The notes: a model not told the origin generated them from the letters alone. DNA of 64,000 bases from Paenibacillus xylanexedens (GCF_001908275.1 NZ_CP018620.1:1178001-1242000); one strand, 5' to 3'; numbered from the stretch's first letter, positions 54,022 through 63,976 are shown. Made by a program: numbers and translations.

Positions 54022-54750
54022 TCAATGATGAATCAGACGGCTCAGGAATTGCTGTGCTCGTTCTTCTCTGGGGTTGTCAAAAAATTCAGCAGCGTTGGCC
54101 TCTTCTACAATTCGGCCTTCGTCCATGAAGATGACCCGGTCCGCAACTTCGCGGGCGAATCCCATCTCATGGGTAACAACGACCATGGTCATGCCATTAT
54201 GGGCAAGGGAACGCATAACATCGAGGACTTCCCCAATCATCTCGGGATCGAGAGCAGAGGTAGGTTCGTCAAAAAGCATGATTTTGGGCTCCATGGCAAG
54301 TCCTCTGGCGATGGCTACCCGTTGTTGCTGTCCACCGGACAACTGGGAGGGATAACTGTCTGCTTTGTCGGCAATGCCCACCCGGGTCAGATACTTCATA
54401 GCTGTTGCGGCTGCCTGTTCTTTGGGTTGTTTACGCACCTTCATGGGTGCAAGGGTAATGTTATCGATGACTTTTTTGTGAGGATAAAGATTGAAGTGTT
54501 GAAATACCATGCCGATGTCACGGCGGAAGAGGTTAATGTCCACCTTTTTCTGATGTAGAGGAATCCCACTGACGACAAGTTCACCTTCGGTAATGGTCTC
54601 CAGGCGGTTAATACAGCGGAGTAACGTGCTTTTGCCGGAGCCGGAAGGTCCGATAATGACGACGACCTCTCCTTCTTCAATGTGAAGATGGATATCCTTG
54701 AGGACATGAAAATGACCGAAATGCTTCTGGACACCCCTAAATTCAATCAA
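54022..54750 (-). CDS. glnQ: Glutamine ABC transporter ATP-binding protein
   Basis: A 242-residue ATPase: Walker [15 protein letters not shown]-loop [14 protein letters not shown], signature [17 protein letters not shown], Walker [16 protein letters not shown]-loop [17 protein letters not shown] start it at TTG 54750 ([11 protein letters not shown]), as expected for GlnQ; the frame is open to a TTG at 54774 without a ribosome site. First gene of glnQHMP, with a GlnR/TnrA-type site upstream. Confidence 0.9.
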   Translation of the reverse strand: MIEFRGVQKHFGHFHVLKDIHLHIEEGEVVVIIGPSGSGKSTLLRCINRLETITEGELVVSGIPLHQKKVDINLFRRDIGMVFQHFNLYPHKKVIDNITLAPMKVRKQPKEQAAATAMKYLTRVGIADKADSYPSQLSGGQQQRVAIARGLAMEPKIMLFDEPTSALDPEMIGEVLDVMRSLAHNGMTMVVVTHEMGFAREVADRVIFMDEGRIVEEANAAEFFDNPREERAQQFLSRLIHH

Positions 54751-54824
54751 GAGTACACCCCATCCTTTCTGCAACGTCTGTGTGTAAAAGGAATAATAAG
54801 GAATAAATTGAAACTAGTTATTTA

Positions 54825-54876
54825 ATCATACATAGTCATCCTGCTTATGGCAATTGGTTTGTGATAAAACATGACA
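54825..54876 (-). promoter_or_regulatory. glnQHMP promoter with GlnR/TnrA-type box
   Basis: TGTGATAAAACATGACA at 54860-54876 fits the TnrA/GlnR consensus TGTNA-N7-TNACA at every fixed base. On the minus strand a -10-like TATGAT lies at 54825-54830. The box then centres near -50, the position used by TnrA for activation in Bacillus. This predicts nitrogen-dependent control of glutamine uptake. The remaining gene-free DNA to 55230 shows no further feature I can support. Confidence 0.65.
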
Positions 54877-55230
54877 TAAGTAATGGGTTCCGTGGGGCTA
54901 TAGCCGGAAAAAATGTTATATATCTGTCATGTTATTAAATACCTTGTGACGAATCCTGACAGAAAAATGAATCTATTCTCCTAGTTGTTTTCCAACCTTT
55001 GGAATAGTTGTATAGAGTATACTGAAAGTGATGTTTGATTTATGACTCTGATTAACAAAACAAATAGCATCAAGTTCCACGTGTACATGGCAAGAAAGCT
55101 CAACCCTACACGTCATGCCATTGATATGATGGAGCGAGAGAGCGTCCGTTTGAACGTAAGTAAGGAAAGTAAAAGCAATGTATTGATCCCATAACAATTC
55201 CATTACATGTAGAGAGGATGATTCTGCACG

Positions 55231-56844
55231 ATGAATACATATCACTCCCCAATGTCGACAGGAGCAAGTGCCCAGTCCGATGTTCGAGCTTATGAAGCCA
55301 ATTTGCCTGTCATTCCTGTACAGGATTTTCAGCTTACAGACTATGGAGCTGTTGGAGACGGCGTAACAGATAATACGGAGATGTTCCGACTTGCCATCGC
55401 TTCATGTGCTGAAGCAGGAGGTGGGAGAATCGTAATTCCTGCCGGGGTATGGCTCACAGGCCCGATTGTAATGCGCAGCCGTATCGAACTACATGTGGAA
55501 GCAGGGGCACTGGTTACATTTAGCCGAGATTTTGATCAATACCCATTAATTGCATCAAGCTTCGAAGGCTGGCAGGTGGTACGTTGCCAATCCCCGATCG
55601 ATGGTGATCAACTGGAGGATATTGCGATTACTGGTGAGGGGATATGGGATGGGGGCGGGGAGGCATGGCGTCCGGTGAAACGCTCCAAAATGACCACTTC
55701 ACAATGGAACCAATTGATCGCTTCCGGTGGTGTTGTAGAGCAATCCGGCGGAGATGAAGAAATCTGGTGGCCTACCACAGCTGCACTTGAGGGTGACACC
55801 ATCGCGAATCGATTGCATCAGGAGCAGGTACGTGATGTCGCTGCCTATGAAGAAGTCAGAGACTTTTTGCGCCCCAACATGGTCAGCTTGCGCAGATGCA
55901 AACGGGTATTGCTGGACGGTCCAACGTTCCAGAACTCGCCTGCGTGGAATCTTCATCCCTGGGCATCTGAGCATGTCACTATTCGTAACGTGAGTGTGCG
56001 GAATCCGTGGTTTTCTCAGAATGGAGATGGGCTGGACGTTGAATCCTGCCGTCATGTGGTGGTGGAGAAGAGTGTATTCGATGTCGGTGATGATGCGATC
56101 TGTCTGAAATCAGGCAAGGATGCCGAAGGCCGTGAACTGGGTCTTCCATCGGAGTACATCACCATTCGCGATTGCACGGTGTATCACGGTCATGGCGGAT
56201 TTGTGATTGGCAGTGAAATGTCCGGTGGTGTGCGGCATGTGCGTGTGTCGGATTGTACGTTTATCGGTACGGACATTGGACTTCGCTTCAAAAGCGCACG
56301 TGGGCGCGGCGGAGTGGTTGAGGACATTCAGATTGAGCGCATATATATGAAAGATATCATTATGGAAGCCATCTCGTTTTCCTTTTTCTATGCAAATCAG
56401 GAAGGGTCTGCCCGGGGCAGTGATCTGTCTCAGGAGATTAGCGAAGAGACGCCAGTGTTCCGGGATATTCGAATATCGGATGTGGTCTGTGCCGGTGCCG
56501 ACACTGCGCTGCTTGTGAGTGGATTGCCGGAACAGCCTTTGGATGGGGTGATCATCCAGCGTTACCACGTGCAAGCTCGCAGTGGTATCCAATGTGCTCA
56601 TGCGAAACATCTGCATATCGCTGAATTGCAGGCGCAGATCACCGAAGGTCCGTTGGTTCATTTGCACCAGTGTAAAGGGGCAGAATTAGAGAGCATTCAG
56701 GGCAATGGTGCAGATGGCCGGCTTCTGATGGTGACCGGACACGAGTCCGCAGGCATTGTATGTCGTGAAGGCGATGCTGACACAGATGGTCGTCAGATCT
56801 CTGTGGGTCCTGAAGTACGAAGTGGCGTGATCATTCGCAGGTAA
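55231..56844 (+). CDS. Glycoside hydrolase family 28 protein (polygalacturonase type)
   Basis: A 537-residue right-handed beta-helix enzyme cleaving alpha-1,4-galacturonan or related pectins. Catalytic motifs: NGDGLDVESC (for NTDG), DVGDDAICLKSGKD (the DD pair), YHGHGGFVIGSEMSGG (G-H-G) and LRFKSARGRGG (R-x-K). It starts DYGAVGDGVTDNTEMFRLAI, the pectate-lyase-like fold entry. No signal peptide is evident, so it may act in the cytoplasm on imported oligogalacturonides. It is convergent with an AraC regulator that may control it. Confidence 0.9.
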   Translation: MNTYHSPMSTGASAQSDVRAYEANLPVIPVQDFQLTDYGAVGDGVTDNTEMFRLAIASCAEAGGGRIVIPAGVWLTGPIVMRSRIELHVEAGALVTFSRDFDQYPLIASSFEGWQVVRCQSPIDGDQLEDIAITGEGIWDGGGEAWRPVKRSKMTTSQWNQLIASGGVVEQSGGDEEIWWPTTAALEGDTIANRLHQEQVRDVAAYEEVRDFLRPNMVSLRRCKRVLLDGPTFQNSPAWNLHPWASEHVTIRNVSVRNPWFSQNGDGLDVESCRHVVVEKSVFDVGDDAICLKSGKDAEGRELGLPSEYITIRDCTVYHGHGGFVIGSEMSGGVRHVRVSDCTFIGTDIGLRFKSARGRGGVVEDIQIERIYMKDIIMEAISFSFFYANQEGSARGSDLSQEISEETPVFRDIRISDVVCAGADTALLVSGLPEQPLDGVIIQRYHVQARSGIQCAHAKHLHIAELQAQITEGPLVHLHQCKGAELESIQGNGADGRLLMVTGHESAGIVCREGDADTDGRQISVGPEVRSGVIIRR

Positions 56845-56995
56845 AAGGTATGTAGTAGGGGGTATACAAGTTGGTCCAATTCAGCCGTAGTGGCGTAGCC
56901 ATAGATCCAGTAATCGTGATGCCTTTTAATTAAGGAGTACGTAATCTCTGGAGCGAGGCTACCCACTCGGCTTTTATATGAAGTTATCTGATGAT

Positions 56996-57847
56996 CTACC
57001 GGTGTTCCTTGCGATAGCGCAGCGGTGTTGTACCGGTGACCTGTTTGAATGTTTTGTTAAAATGAGCCGTATGCTCAAATCCTACCTTCTCTGCGATCAT
57101 CTGGACACGCTCTTGTGTGGACAGCAATCTTCGTTGTGCCTCCCGGACACGAACAACACGCAAATATTCGCTAAATCGAAACCCGGTAAACCGGCTGAAC
57201 ATTCGGCTCAGATAGGATGGACTGATATAAAAACGATTGGCTGCACCTTCCAGCGTAAGTGGTTCGGTATAGTTTTTATTCACATAAGTGACAATTTCAC
57301 TGATTTTGTCCTGCATCGGATGCAAGGGACCGGGGCATGACTGCCGGATGTCCTCCTCTACCCGATGAATACGGATCAAAAGTTGGGCAAGCAGACTTCT
57401 TACGGCGATCTCATAGTGAGGGCGTCGCTCTTTGCATTCTTGCAGCATCTGCCACAATATACGCTCCATCTCGGGCTGTTCCGCTTCAGGCAGGCGAAGC
57501 AGTCTTGAACAATTAAAAGGCAGCAGACCACATATGCCAAGTTCCATCCCCGTTGCAAAAGCAGGAGAAAAACCGATTAGAATTCGTTCGAAGCCGGGAA
57601 TGCTTCCTTTGGAGGTGGTATGTACATCGTGTGGATTAATCAGAATTAAATCACCCTTGCGGGCGGACAGAATCTGACCATTCATGGAATACACTCGTTC
57701 ACCTTCAAGTAAGTAATACAGTTCGTAGAATGGATGAGCGTGAGGTTGTGGCATACCATTCCCATCATGTCTGCGCATATGTTCAATGGTAAATGAATGT
57801 TCACCGATTCGGTATTTGGGTCCAATCCGATCCTCTATGAGACTCAT
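56996..57847 (-). CDS. AraC-family transcriptional regulator with cupin sensor domain
   Basis: A 283-residue regulator: N-terminal cupin (HAHPFYELYYLLEGERVYSM, LILINPHDVHT) and C-terminal double HTH (LTLEGAANRFYISPSYLSRMF and MIAEKVGFEHTAHFNKTFKQ). The ATG at 57847 has GGGGAG 8 bp upstream. Such proteins sense sugars. It is adjacent to the GH28 gene, on the opposite strand and convergent, so control of pectin use is plausible but not shown. Confidence 0.88.
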   Translation of the reverse strand: MSLIEDRIGPKYRIGEHSFTIEHMRRHDGNGMPQPHAHPFYELYYLLEGERVYSMNGQILSARKGDLILINPHDVHTTSKGSIPGFERILIGFSPAFATGMELGICGLLPFNCSRLLRLPEAEQPEMERILWQMLQECKERRPHYEIAVRSLLAQLLIRIHRVEEDIRQSCPGPLHPMQDKISEIVTYVNKNYTEPLTLEGAANRFYISPSYLSRMFSRFTGFRFSEYLRVVRVREAQRRLLSTQERVQMIAEKVGFEHTAHFNKTFKQVTGTTPLRYRKEHR

Positions 57848-58104
57848 GGTACAGCTCCCCTCTGCTTCACGGATTAACAACGATATCCATATCATAACGG
57901 AACATCCATCTTTTTGTAAACGCAATCATTGGAAATGAAATATTTCTTTAATCTTATCGTTAAATACCGAGAGAACGAATCTGGCATGGCACTTATGTGC
58001 TGTCAAGGTGACAAAACTTGAATGATGTTTTAGAGTAGGGGGAGAGAGGCGAAACTCTGGTTAAGGAGTGTCTCCAATATGATTTGGAAGGAAGGAAACA
58101 GGTT

Positions 58105-58566
58105 ATGACGACACATGAATTATCGCCATTGGTTGCTGCGCTCAATATGCAACCTCACGTTGAAGGCGGTTGGTATAAGGAAGAATGGAAGGCGTCTTAT
58201 CAGATTCCACAGTCCGTTCTGCCGGATACATACTCCGGCCCACGATTCTCGGCAAGTTCCACGTATTTCCTGCTACACGCACATGAAATCTCCGAGTGGC
58301 ATACGGTTCTGTCCGATGAACTTTGGTTGTGGCACAGCGGCAGTCCGGTTGAACTGAAGCTGGGCGGCAACGGGGAGAACCCGGAGAACGAGGAAGTTCT
58401 TGTTCTGGGGATGGATATTGCTGCGGGGCAATCACCACAGGTGCTCGTTCCTGCCGGCGTATGGCAGACAGCGCGTCCGCTGGGCGATGAGCCTGTACTG
58501 GTAACTTGCGTAGTAGCGCCAGGTTTCCACTTTGATGATTTCAAGCTTGTATCCAAAAGCGAATAG
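58105..58566 (+). CDS. DUF985 cupin-fold protein
   Basis: A 153-residue cytoplasmic protein of the DUF985 (cupin_5) family. Family hallmarks: HVEGGWYKEEW near the start, the STYFLLHAHEISEWHTVLSDELWLWHSG segment with several His and acidic residues for metal binding, VLVPAGVWQTARP, and the end CVVAPGFHFDDF. Function is unknown; related proteins are proposed to be sugar epimerase-like. ATG at 58105 after GGAAGGAAACAGG; the longer TTG start at 58084 is unlikely. Confidence 0.85.
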   Translation: MTTHELSPLVAALNMQPHVEGGWYKEEWKASYQIPQSVLPDTYSGPRFSASSTYFLLHAHEISEWHTVLSDELWLWHSGSPVELKLGGNGENPENEEVLVLGMDIAAGQSPQVLVPAGVWQTARPLGDEPVLVTCVVAPGFHFDDFKLVSKSE

Positions 58567-58580
58567 GTTTTGATATGTGA

Positions 58581-58625
58581 AAATCCCGATCCAGGTGCAT
58601 AGGCACCCGAATCGGGATTTTTTTG
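58581..58625 (+). terminator. Terminator after the DUF985 gene
   Basis: AAATCCCGAT pairs with ATCGGGATTT around a loop with GGTGC/GCACC, followed by TTTTT. Confidence 0.9.
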
Positions 58626-58715
58626 GATCGAGTGTATTAAATATGCTGAGGTCTATGCCCAGTTCAGGGATGTAGGATTCCCTTTTGAATCAGCATCACT
58701 TTTGGCAATGACTAA

Positions 58716-59567
58716 TCACTTCGGATTCTCGTTACTCATCCAGCTGTCCACATAAAACTCCTCATGATAATCCGGTTGCTGAGCGAGTTCTTTGAGCTTC
58801 TGTTCAGCTTCTTCAGCGGTAAGATATTCTCCAATAACTGCTGTAAACTCACCAGTGGACGTTTTGAGGAAAGAGATGTCCTCATCCGGATAAGATTCTT
58901 TAATTATACCCATCGATTCTCCAAAAGGCATTGATTCTGTGCGGAGAGAGTATACCTTCCGAGGTGTGACCGGTTTGCCGTCGGAAGTCAGTTTCACTTC
59001 CAGGTATCCAGGGTTCTTGAATTCCGTTACGGCATACTGTACCCCTTCTTTTAAAACAACTACGAATCCGACAGAAGAGTCGTCTAAAATCATGGAACCA
59101 TAAACATCTTTCACTAAAGGCTGGGTCATGAAGTCGGCTTTGACTTTCTCTATATCCATGTAACGTGCACCGCTAAAAGTAAAGAGGATACGATTCGGTG
59201 CTTCTCTGTGTACTACATTATAATGGGGTGCATCATTAGTCTGATCTTGCTCGTCGGTGCTAAAATTGATTTTAAGCGTATTTTCGGTTGCTTCCGATCC
59301 CACAGTTACTCCATCGGTAATCTTGCCTCCATCGCCAAATTGCAACACCTGAACAATAGAGCCGACCACAGGTATTTTGGACATGGCGTTTGCTACGGAA
59401 GGGATGTTCACCACGAAGAGAAAAGCAGCACATGCCGCTATGACTGAGGCATAACGAATCATTCGAGATGAATTCTTGCGAGCAGTGGCTCTTTTCTGTG
59501 CATGATGAATAACGTCAGTAAGTTGAGCAGGGATTTCAATATTTTCGTAACGATCTTTACCTGTCAT
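58716..59567 (-). CDS. Anti-sigma factor, membrane-anchored
   Basis: A 283-residue protein with a cytoplasmic N-terminus (about 1-38, basic), one membrane segment (about 39-58, YASVIAACAAFLFVVNIP) and a ~220-residue extracellular part with no domain I can name. It overlaps the sigma factor gene by ATGA (59564-59567), the hallmark of an ECF sigma/anti-sigma pair, so it most likely sequesters that sigma until an envelope signal releases it. It resembles the DUF4179-type anti-sigma layout. Trigger unknown. Confidence 0.75.
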   Translation of the reverse strand: MTGKDRYENIEIPAQLTDVIHHAQKRATARKNSSRMIRYASVIAACAAFLFVVNIPSVANAMSKIPVVGSIVQVLQFGDGGKITDGVTVGSEATENTLKINFSTDEQDQTNDAPHYNVVHREAPNRILFTFSGARYMDIEKVKADFMTQPLVKDVYGSMILDDSSVGFVVVLKEGVQYAVTEFKNPGYLEVKLTSDGKPVTPRKVYSLRTESMPFGESMGIIKESYPDEDISFLKTSTGEFTAVIGEYLTAEEAEQKLKELAQQPDYHEEFYVDSWMSNENPK

Positions 59568-60082
59568 AGATCTCCAACCTCTCCTTCAATTAAATCCATT
59601 TTTAATTTGTTGATAATCCGATAGAATTTTGACTTAACGGTATTTTCCGACAGGGAGAGCACTTCAGCGATCTCCCGGAAACGCATATTACCAAAGAACT
59701 TTAATATAATATAGGCTCTATCTTCGGGCACGAGTCGATCCAGTGCATCATACAGATCCATTTTCTCTTCCACGGATGCCCCTCGCTCTGGAGCTACAAA
59801 CTCCTGCACATGATCCTCCATATAGGTCACTCGCTGGTTGCGTCGAATATGATCTATCGCTGTGTTAATCACAATTCGTGACATCCAGGAATCAAAATAA
59901 GTCATGGACTCCATCTTTCCATAAGCGATGTACCCTTTATAGACCGCTTCGGATACGATATCCAGCGCTTCTTGTTCATTTTTAACATAGCAGTATGCCA
60001 GTCGATATAATTTATTTTGAATCTCTGTTATTTTTTCGCTGAACTGTTCTTCTTTTGTTTTTCTATGGTTCAGTCTAATCAC
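59564..60082 (-). CDS. ECF-type RNA polymerase sigma factor
   Basis: A 172-residue ECF sigma. Sigma2 region LYRLAYCYVKNEQEALDIVSEAVYKGYI with the WMSRIVINTAIDHIRR segment, then Sigma4 VPEDRAYIILKFFGNMRFREIAEVLSLSENTVKSKFYRIINKLK, here given in parts. It begins with GTG at 60082 (GGGGGGATCAGGA upstream). It is followed by its overlapping anti-sigma gene. I found no clear autoregulatory ECF promoter; a CCAGGCCTGG palindrome lies at 60129-60138 in the gap. Confidence 0.88.
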   Translation of the reverse strand: MIRLNHRKTKEEQFSEKITEIQNKLYRLAYCYVKNEQEALDIVSEAVYKGYIAYGKMESMTYFDSWMSRIVINTAIDHIRRNQRVTYMEDHVQEFVAPERGASVEEKMDLYDALDRLVPEDRAYIILKFFGNMRFREIAEVLSLSENTVKSKFYRIINKLKMDLIEGEVGDL

Positions 60083-60302
60083 TCCTGATCCCCCCTGATC
60101 AACCTAAATATTCAAGTCACCGCGCGTTCCAGGCCTGGATTCTATATAAGTGCTTGAGTTCGCTTGACACTCGTTAGACTGGTGAGGAGAAGAAATAGTT
60201 CTAAACGGTCAAAAAAAACTTTTATTCTTTCGTCCCTGAATAGGATAACGAGCCTCGCCTCCATTCTTAACAACGAATAGTTTGCCTATAACATCACATA
60301 CC

Positions 60303-60338
60303 AAAACACCCGCTCTTCTAAGATCGAAGGCGGGTGTT
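60303..60338 (-). terminator. Terminator after the aldo/keto reductase gene
   Basis: Minus strand AACACCCGC-CTTC and GAAG-GCGGGTGTT stems with a TTTT tail, 21 bp after the stop. Confidence 0.82.
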
Positions 60339-60358
60339 ATCGAATTCATCTGCTTATA

Positions 60359-61186
60359 TTAGAAGTTAAAGTTGTCGGGATCAGAACCAAAGCGTTTGTT
60401 CTCGTTCAGGCCGTTAATCTGCTCTACTTCTTCCGAAGTTAACTCAAAATCGTAGAGATCGGCGTTCGCACGAATTCGCTCAGGGGTGACAGATTTCGGT
60501 ATGGTCACGATGCCGTTCTGCAGATCCCAGCGCAGAATCACTTGTGCGGGGGACTTGCTGTATTTGGCGGCGATATCCTTCAGCAACGGATGATCCATCA
60601 GATGACCTTGTCCGAGCGGAGACCAGGCTTCGATCTGAATCTGATGTTTGTTGCAGTACTCACGAAGCTCTGACTGAATCAATAGTGGGTGAAGCTCCAC
60701 CTGATTAACTGCTGGTTTGATCGTGGCATCGATCATCAAGTCTTCCAGATGGTGAATCTGGAAGTTGCTCACACCGATCGCGCGGATGCGTCCTTCTTTA
60801 TGGAGTTTCTCCAGCGCTCGCCATGTATCTTTGTACTTGCCTTTGACTGGCCAGTGGATAAGATAAAGATCCAGGTACTCCAGTTCGAGTAGTTCCATGC
60901 TGGCTTCGAAGGCAGCTAGCGTGGATTCATATCCTTGATCGCTATTCCATACTTTAGTGGTAATGAACAGATCCTCACGAGCTACTCCAGATTCACGAAT
61001 ACCCTGAGCGACACCTGTTTCGTTGTTATACGCTTTGGCTGTGTCGATGCTGCGATAACCAGCTTGAATGGCTGTTTTGACAGCATGAACGACTTCGTCT
61101 CCGTCTTTAACTTTGAATACCCCAAAACCCAGCCATGGCATTTTGACTCCGTTGTAGAGCGTGGTTGTGTCCTGCACGTGTTTCAT
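60359..61186 (-). CDS. Aldo/keto reductase
   Basis: A 275-residue NADPH-dependent TIM-barrel reductase (AKR5-like). Signatures: [36 protein letters not shown] (catalytic D and Y), [14 protein letters not shown] (K), [12 protein letters not shown] (H), AIGVSNF and [19 protein letters not shown] for cofactor binding. Known relatives reduce methylglyoxal and other aldehydes. ATG at 61186 with GAGGAGG; upstream start at 61216 is in the same frame but less likely. Confidence 0.92.
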   Translation of the reverse strand: MKHVQDTTTLYNGVKMPWLGFGVFKVKDGDEVVHAVKTAIQAGYRSIDTAKAYNNETGVAQGIRESGVAREDLFITTKVWNSDQGYESTLAAFEASMELLELEYLDLYLIHWPVKGKYKDTWRALEKLHKEGRIRAIGVSNFQIHHLEDLMIDATIKPAVNQVELHPLLIQSELREYCNKHQIQIEAWSPLGQGHLMDHPLLKDIAAKYSKSPAQVILRWDLQNGIVTIPKSVTPERIRANADLYDFELTSEEVEQINGLNENKRFGSDPDNFNF

Positions 61187-61519
61187 GGTCCGAAATTCCT
61201 CCTCGTATTGATTCATTGTTCCACTATGTAATTACCCTGCAGTTCAGTAGCCAATCGATATCGAAGGGCCGTCTTGAATGATTATACTAAAATCTTCCTG
61301 GTCTTGGAAAAGGGAGCGATCCATTTTACGAAGTAAACGCCGCTATTATCCTTTTTCTTCAACCAGAGGTTTGGTTTTGACGCTTGTGGGTGATAAGATG
61401 AAGTATACGAAATATGGAAGTCAAGACTTTGTGATTGGAGAGTTTACATAAGAACAGACGAAGTACGGAATCGGGTATAGACCAGACCGTACGATTAACG
61501 ATAAAGGAGCAAGAATATA

Positions 61520-62776
61520 ATGGCTAAACCTAAACAAACCAAAAAAGCAGCTGCCTGGTCTCTCGTAGTGATGGGAGCAGGATTTGCTGCATCCTTGCCG
61601 TTCCAGGGCGCTCCTGTGGGCAAGTTGCTGGTAGGATCATTTGAAGCGGGACTCGTGGGTGGACTTGCGGACTGGTTCGCCGTTACCGCATTATTCCGTC
61701 ACCCGCTCGGCATTCCCATTCCACACACGGCATTGCTGCCGAAAAATCGCGATAAAATGACGGAAGGTCTGGTCTCCGCAGTAGAGAATAACTTGCTCAA
61801 CAAAGACAGCATTACCGAGAAAATTGCAGATTTCAAAGCAGCAGAGACGGTGCTCGATACGTTGACACGTGAGCTTCACAGTGACGGGATCAAGATCATG
61901 ATTGATACGCTCTGCAAACGAATTCTGGCGGGTCTGCCGTTAGAGCAGATTGCTCCGCTCGTAGCACGTGAGATCAAGTCACAAGCGGGCGCCTTTGATC
62001 TGGGTCCGATTCTGGAACGGGCTGCCCACCAGATGACAGAGCGTGGTTACGACGCCAAAGCGCTGGACTACGGACTGAAGCAAGCCGAGGAGTGGCTGGT
62101 TAAACCCGAGACGATCATGTTTTTGGGTGAAAGCGGCATGAAAGCCATTAGTGGCATTCAGATGAACGGTTTGATGCAGTTTGCGATGAATGCGTTCCTG
62201 GGTTATATGAACGAGGAGCGTCTGGGTGGCATTTTACAAGGATATCTCTTCGATCGGGTAGAGGATATGAAACGTGAAGGCAGCGCTCTTAGATACAAGG
62301 TGCTTGATATGGTACGTACCCAGACGGTGCGTTTGGCAATGAGTGAGGCTATGCAAGATGGAATCAACAGCTGGAAGAACAATATGCTGGAGGGCTGGAA
62401 CGCAGAGGAAACGGTGCTGAACAAACTCACTGAACTGAGAGACAAGGCGCTCGCCGCGATGGAAGATGGACAGTATGTAGATACGTATGCACTGCCAGCC
62501 ATTGAGCGAGTATTGGTTGATCTGCGGGCAGATGACGAGTTGATGACAGGCATGAATGCCAAGATCGTAAATGGCGTCACAACACTGCTGGAGAAAAACC
62601 ATTCCAAAATCGGTAAACTGGTACGCGAAAATGTGGACAAAATGGACAATGCCACTTTGGTTTCGATGATTGAGGATAAGGTTGGACAGGATCTGCAATG
62701 GATTCGGATCAACGGAGCCGTTACCGGATTTGTTATCGGGATTGCGCTGACTGCGCTGCAGATGGCATTGGCATAA
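61520..62776 (+). CDS. DUF445-family membrane-associated protein
   Basis: A 418-residue protein of the DUF445 family (YheB/YjiN-like). The N-terminus has GAGFAASLPFQG and the family motif VGGLADWFAVTALFRHPLG followed by PIPHTALLPKNRDKM; a long, charged, helical middle; and a C-terminal hydrophobic helix (GAVTGFVIGIALTALQMALA). It is probably a membrane-tethered protein; function not known. ATG at 61520 with AAAGGAGC. The upstream gap 61187-61519 contains no gene I can support, only a 17-codon frame without good evidence. Confidence 0.88.
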   Translation: MAKPKQTKKAAAWSLVVMGAGFAASLPFQGAPVGKLLVGSFEAGLVGGLADWFAVTALFRHPLGIPIPHTALLPKNRDKMTEGLVSAVENNLLNKDSITEKIADFKAAETVLDTLTRELHSDGIKIMIDTLCKRILAGLPLEQIAPLVAREIKSQAGAFDLGPILERAAHQMTERGYDAKALDYGLKQAEEWLVKPETIMFLGESGMKAISGIQMNGLMQFAMNAFLGYMNEERLGGILQGYLFDRVEDMKREGSALRYKVLDMVRTQTVRLAMSEAMQDGINSWKNNMLEGWNAEETVLNKLTELRDKALAAMEDGQYVDTYALPAIERVLVDLRADDELMTGMNAKIVNGVTTLLEKNHSKIGKLVRENVDKMDNATLVSMIEDKVGQDLQWIRINGAVTGFVIGIALTALQMALA

Positions 62777-62779
62777 CCT

Positions 62780-62820
62780 AAAAGAGCCACCCTTGAAGTA
62801 ATGGGGCAAGGCTCTTTTTG
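62780..62820 (+). terminator. Terminator after the DUF445 gene
   Basis: AAAAGAGCC pairs with GGCTCTTTT around an inner CCTTG/CAAGG stem, ending in T5. Confidence 0.88.
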
Positions 62821-62861
62821 TTATGCAAATATCAATGGAGATATAGATACGCATCTTTTTT

Positions 62862-63215
62862 CTATTTAGAGGTTAACTGCTTGGCTTGCCCTGGCAGATC
62901 GTCCGCTGTGACCTCTTCCCAGTGTGTAACACCACGCAGCGTGGATACATATAGTTTCAGATAGGCTCCATTTTTGAGTAGCTTACTGGTGGAGAAGCTG
63001 AGTGTTTTGGATTTTCCTTCGTCTGTATAGCCGATCAGTTCATAAGCATATCTGCCATTGTCATCCTTGTTGACTGTAGTCTGATTCACAGTGGTATAGT
63101 AGGTTGTTTTGCCGGCAGGGTTATCGGGAGTCAATTTAGCAGGGTCCATGAAGAAGAGCCACAGGCAAGTCAGAATAACGAGTATCAATGCGAGAATAGT
63201 GAATGCTTTTTTCAT
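62862..63215 (-). CDS. YxeA-like small secreted/membrane-anchored protein
   Basis: A 117-residue YxeA-family protein: one N-terminal hydrophobic helix (FTILALILVILTCLWLFF, about 5-22), then a ~90-residue extracellular domain with the pattern YYTTVNQTTVNKD..GRYAYELIGYTDEGK and GAYLKLYVSTLRGVTHWEEV. YxeA-like genes often sit beside bacitracin/lantibiotic-resistance ABC transporters in Bacilli. GGAGGACAAGAAC precedes the ATG. It follows the permease gene by 29 bp, in one operon. Confidence 0.82.
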   Translation of the reverse strand: MKKAFTILALILVILTCLWLFFMDPAKLTPDNPAGKTTYYTTVNQTTVNKDDNGRYAYELIGYTDEGKSKTLSFSTSKLLKNGAYLKLYVSTLRGVTHWEEVTADDLPGQAKQLTSK

Positions 63216-63244
63216 GTTCTTGTCCTCCTTTGATCTCGGTAAAT

Positions 63245-63976
63245 TTAGGACGATACGATGTCTTTATATTTCAGGCGGCGGATCGACCAGGTAGCAAACA
63301 GAAGGATAAAGAGACTGTTCATGAAAAGAAAGACGATATTCTCCGAGGATGTCAGTCCCTTTTGACTCAGAACGCCCATGCCTATAGTTAACAAGGAGTA
63401 GGGGAATAACATGCCGATTTTCAGCACATACATGCCTAGTCCTAGAAAGACTGCACAAAGGCTGATGCCAATTGGCGTCGCAAAGCTTCTTATCCGGATC
63501 GACAACCCTAGTTGCAATGCAGCAATAGAGATAGCGGCAAACCATCCTCGCAGGCTCCATATGACGGTCTCCATCGGGAACGGACCCGGAATGACGAACA
63601 GTTTGCCTGCTGCCCAGTACATGAGCATGAAGAAGGCTTGAGCCGAGAAGATCAATATGCCAACAATGACCAACTTGGCAACAAATAGGCTGGTGACTGA
63701 CACTGGAGAAGCCAGAATCATATTCCAGTTGCGATTGCTGTGTTCCAGGCGGCATACAAAGGCACAACAGATAGCGATCAGGATGGGCAGGAAGAATTCT
63801 CCGTAAAACAAACTGACCTGTGTCCACAGGCTGTACCACCCGTTTTGTAAAGCCGCTTGATTAAAATAAAAGTTAAAGCATCCGATAAGCAGACTGATAA
63901 TAGGCAGAATGCCCAGTACCAGGCTGATCCGGGAATGCCGAAGTTTAAGCCATTCTGCGGAAATGCTCCTCAGCAT
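63245..63976 (-). CDS. ABC-2-type permease (lantibiotic-immunity MutG/SpaG type)
   Basis: A 243-residue membrane protein with six helices, beginning RSISAEWLKLRHSR, the usual cytosolic start of LanE/LanG-type immunity permeases, and ending in a cytosolic RRLKYKDIVSS. ATG at 63976 with GAGGAGGGG. Its ATPase and second permease should lie just right of the window edge. With YxeA behind it, a peptide-antibiotic resistance operon is the simplest reading. Confidence 0.78.
   Translation of the reverse strand: MLRSISAEWLKLRHSRISLVLGILPIISLLIGCFNFYFNQAALQNGWYSLWTQVSLFYGEFFLPILIAICCAFVCRLEHSNRNWNMILASPVSVTSLFVAKLVIVGILIFSAQAFFMLMYWAAGKLFVIPGPFPMETVIWSLRGWFAAISIAALQLGLSIRIRSFATPIGISLCAVFLGLGMYVLKIGMLFPYSLLTIGMGVLSQKGLTSSENIVFLFMNSLFILLFATWSIRRLKYKDIVSS

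Noticed and set aside
54973..55245. 90-codon minus-strand frame in the glnQ/GH28 gap
   Set aside because: No ribosome site, no recognisable domain, atypical His/Cys-rich composition; likely chance.
61400..61453. 17-codon frame upstream of the DUF445 gene
   Set aside because: Too short, with no ribosome site or conservation evidence; not reported as a gene.
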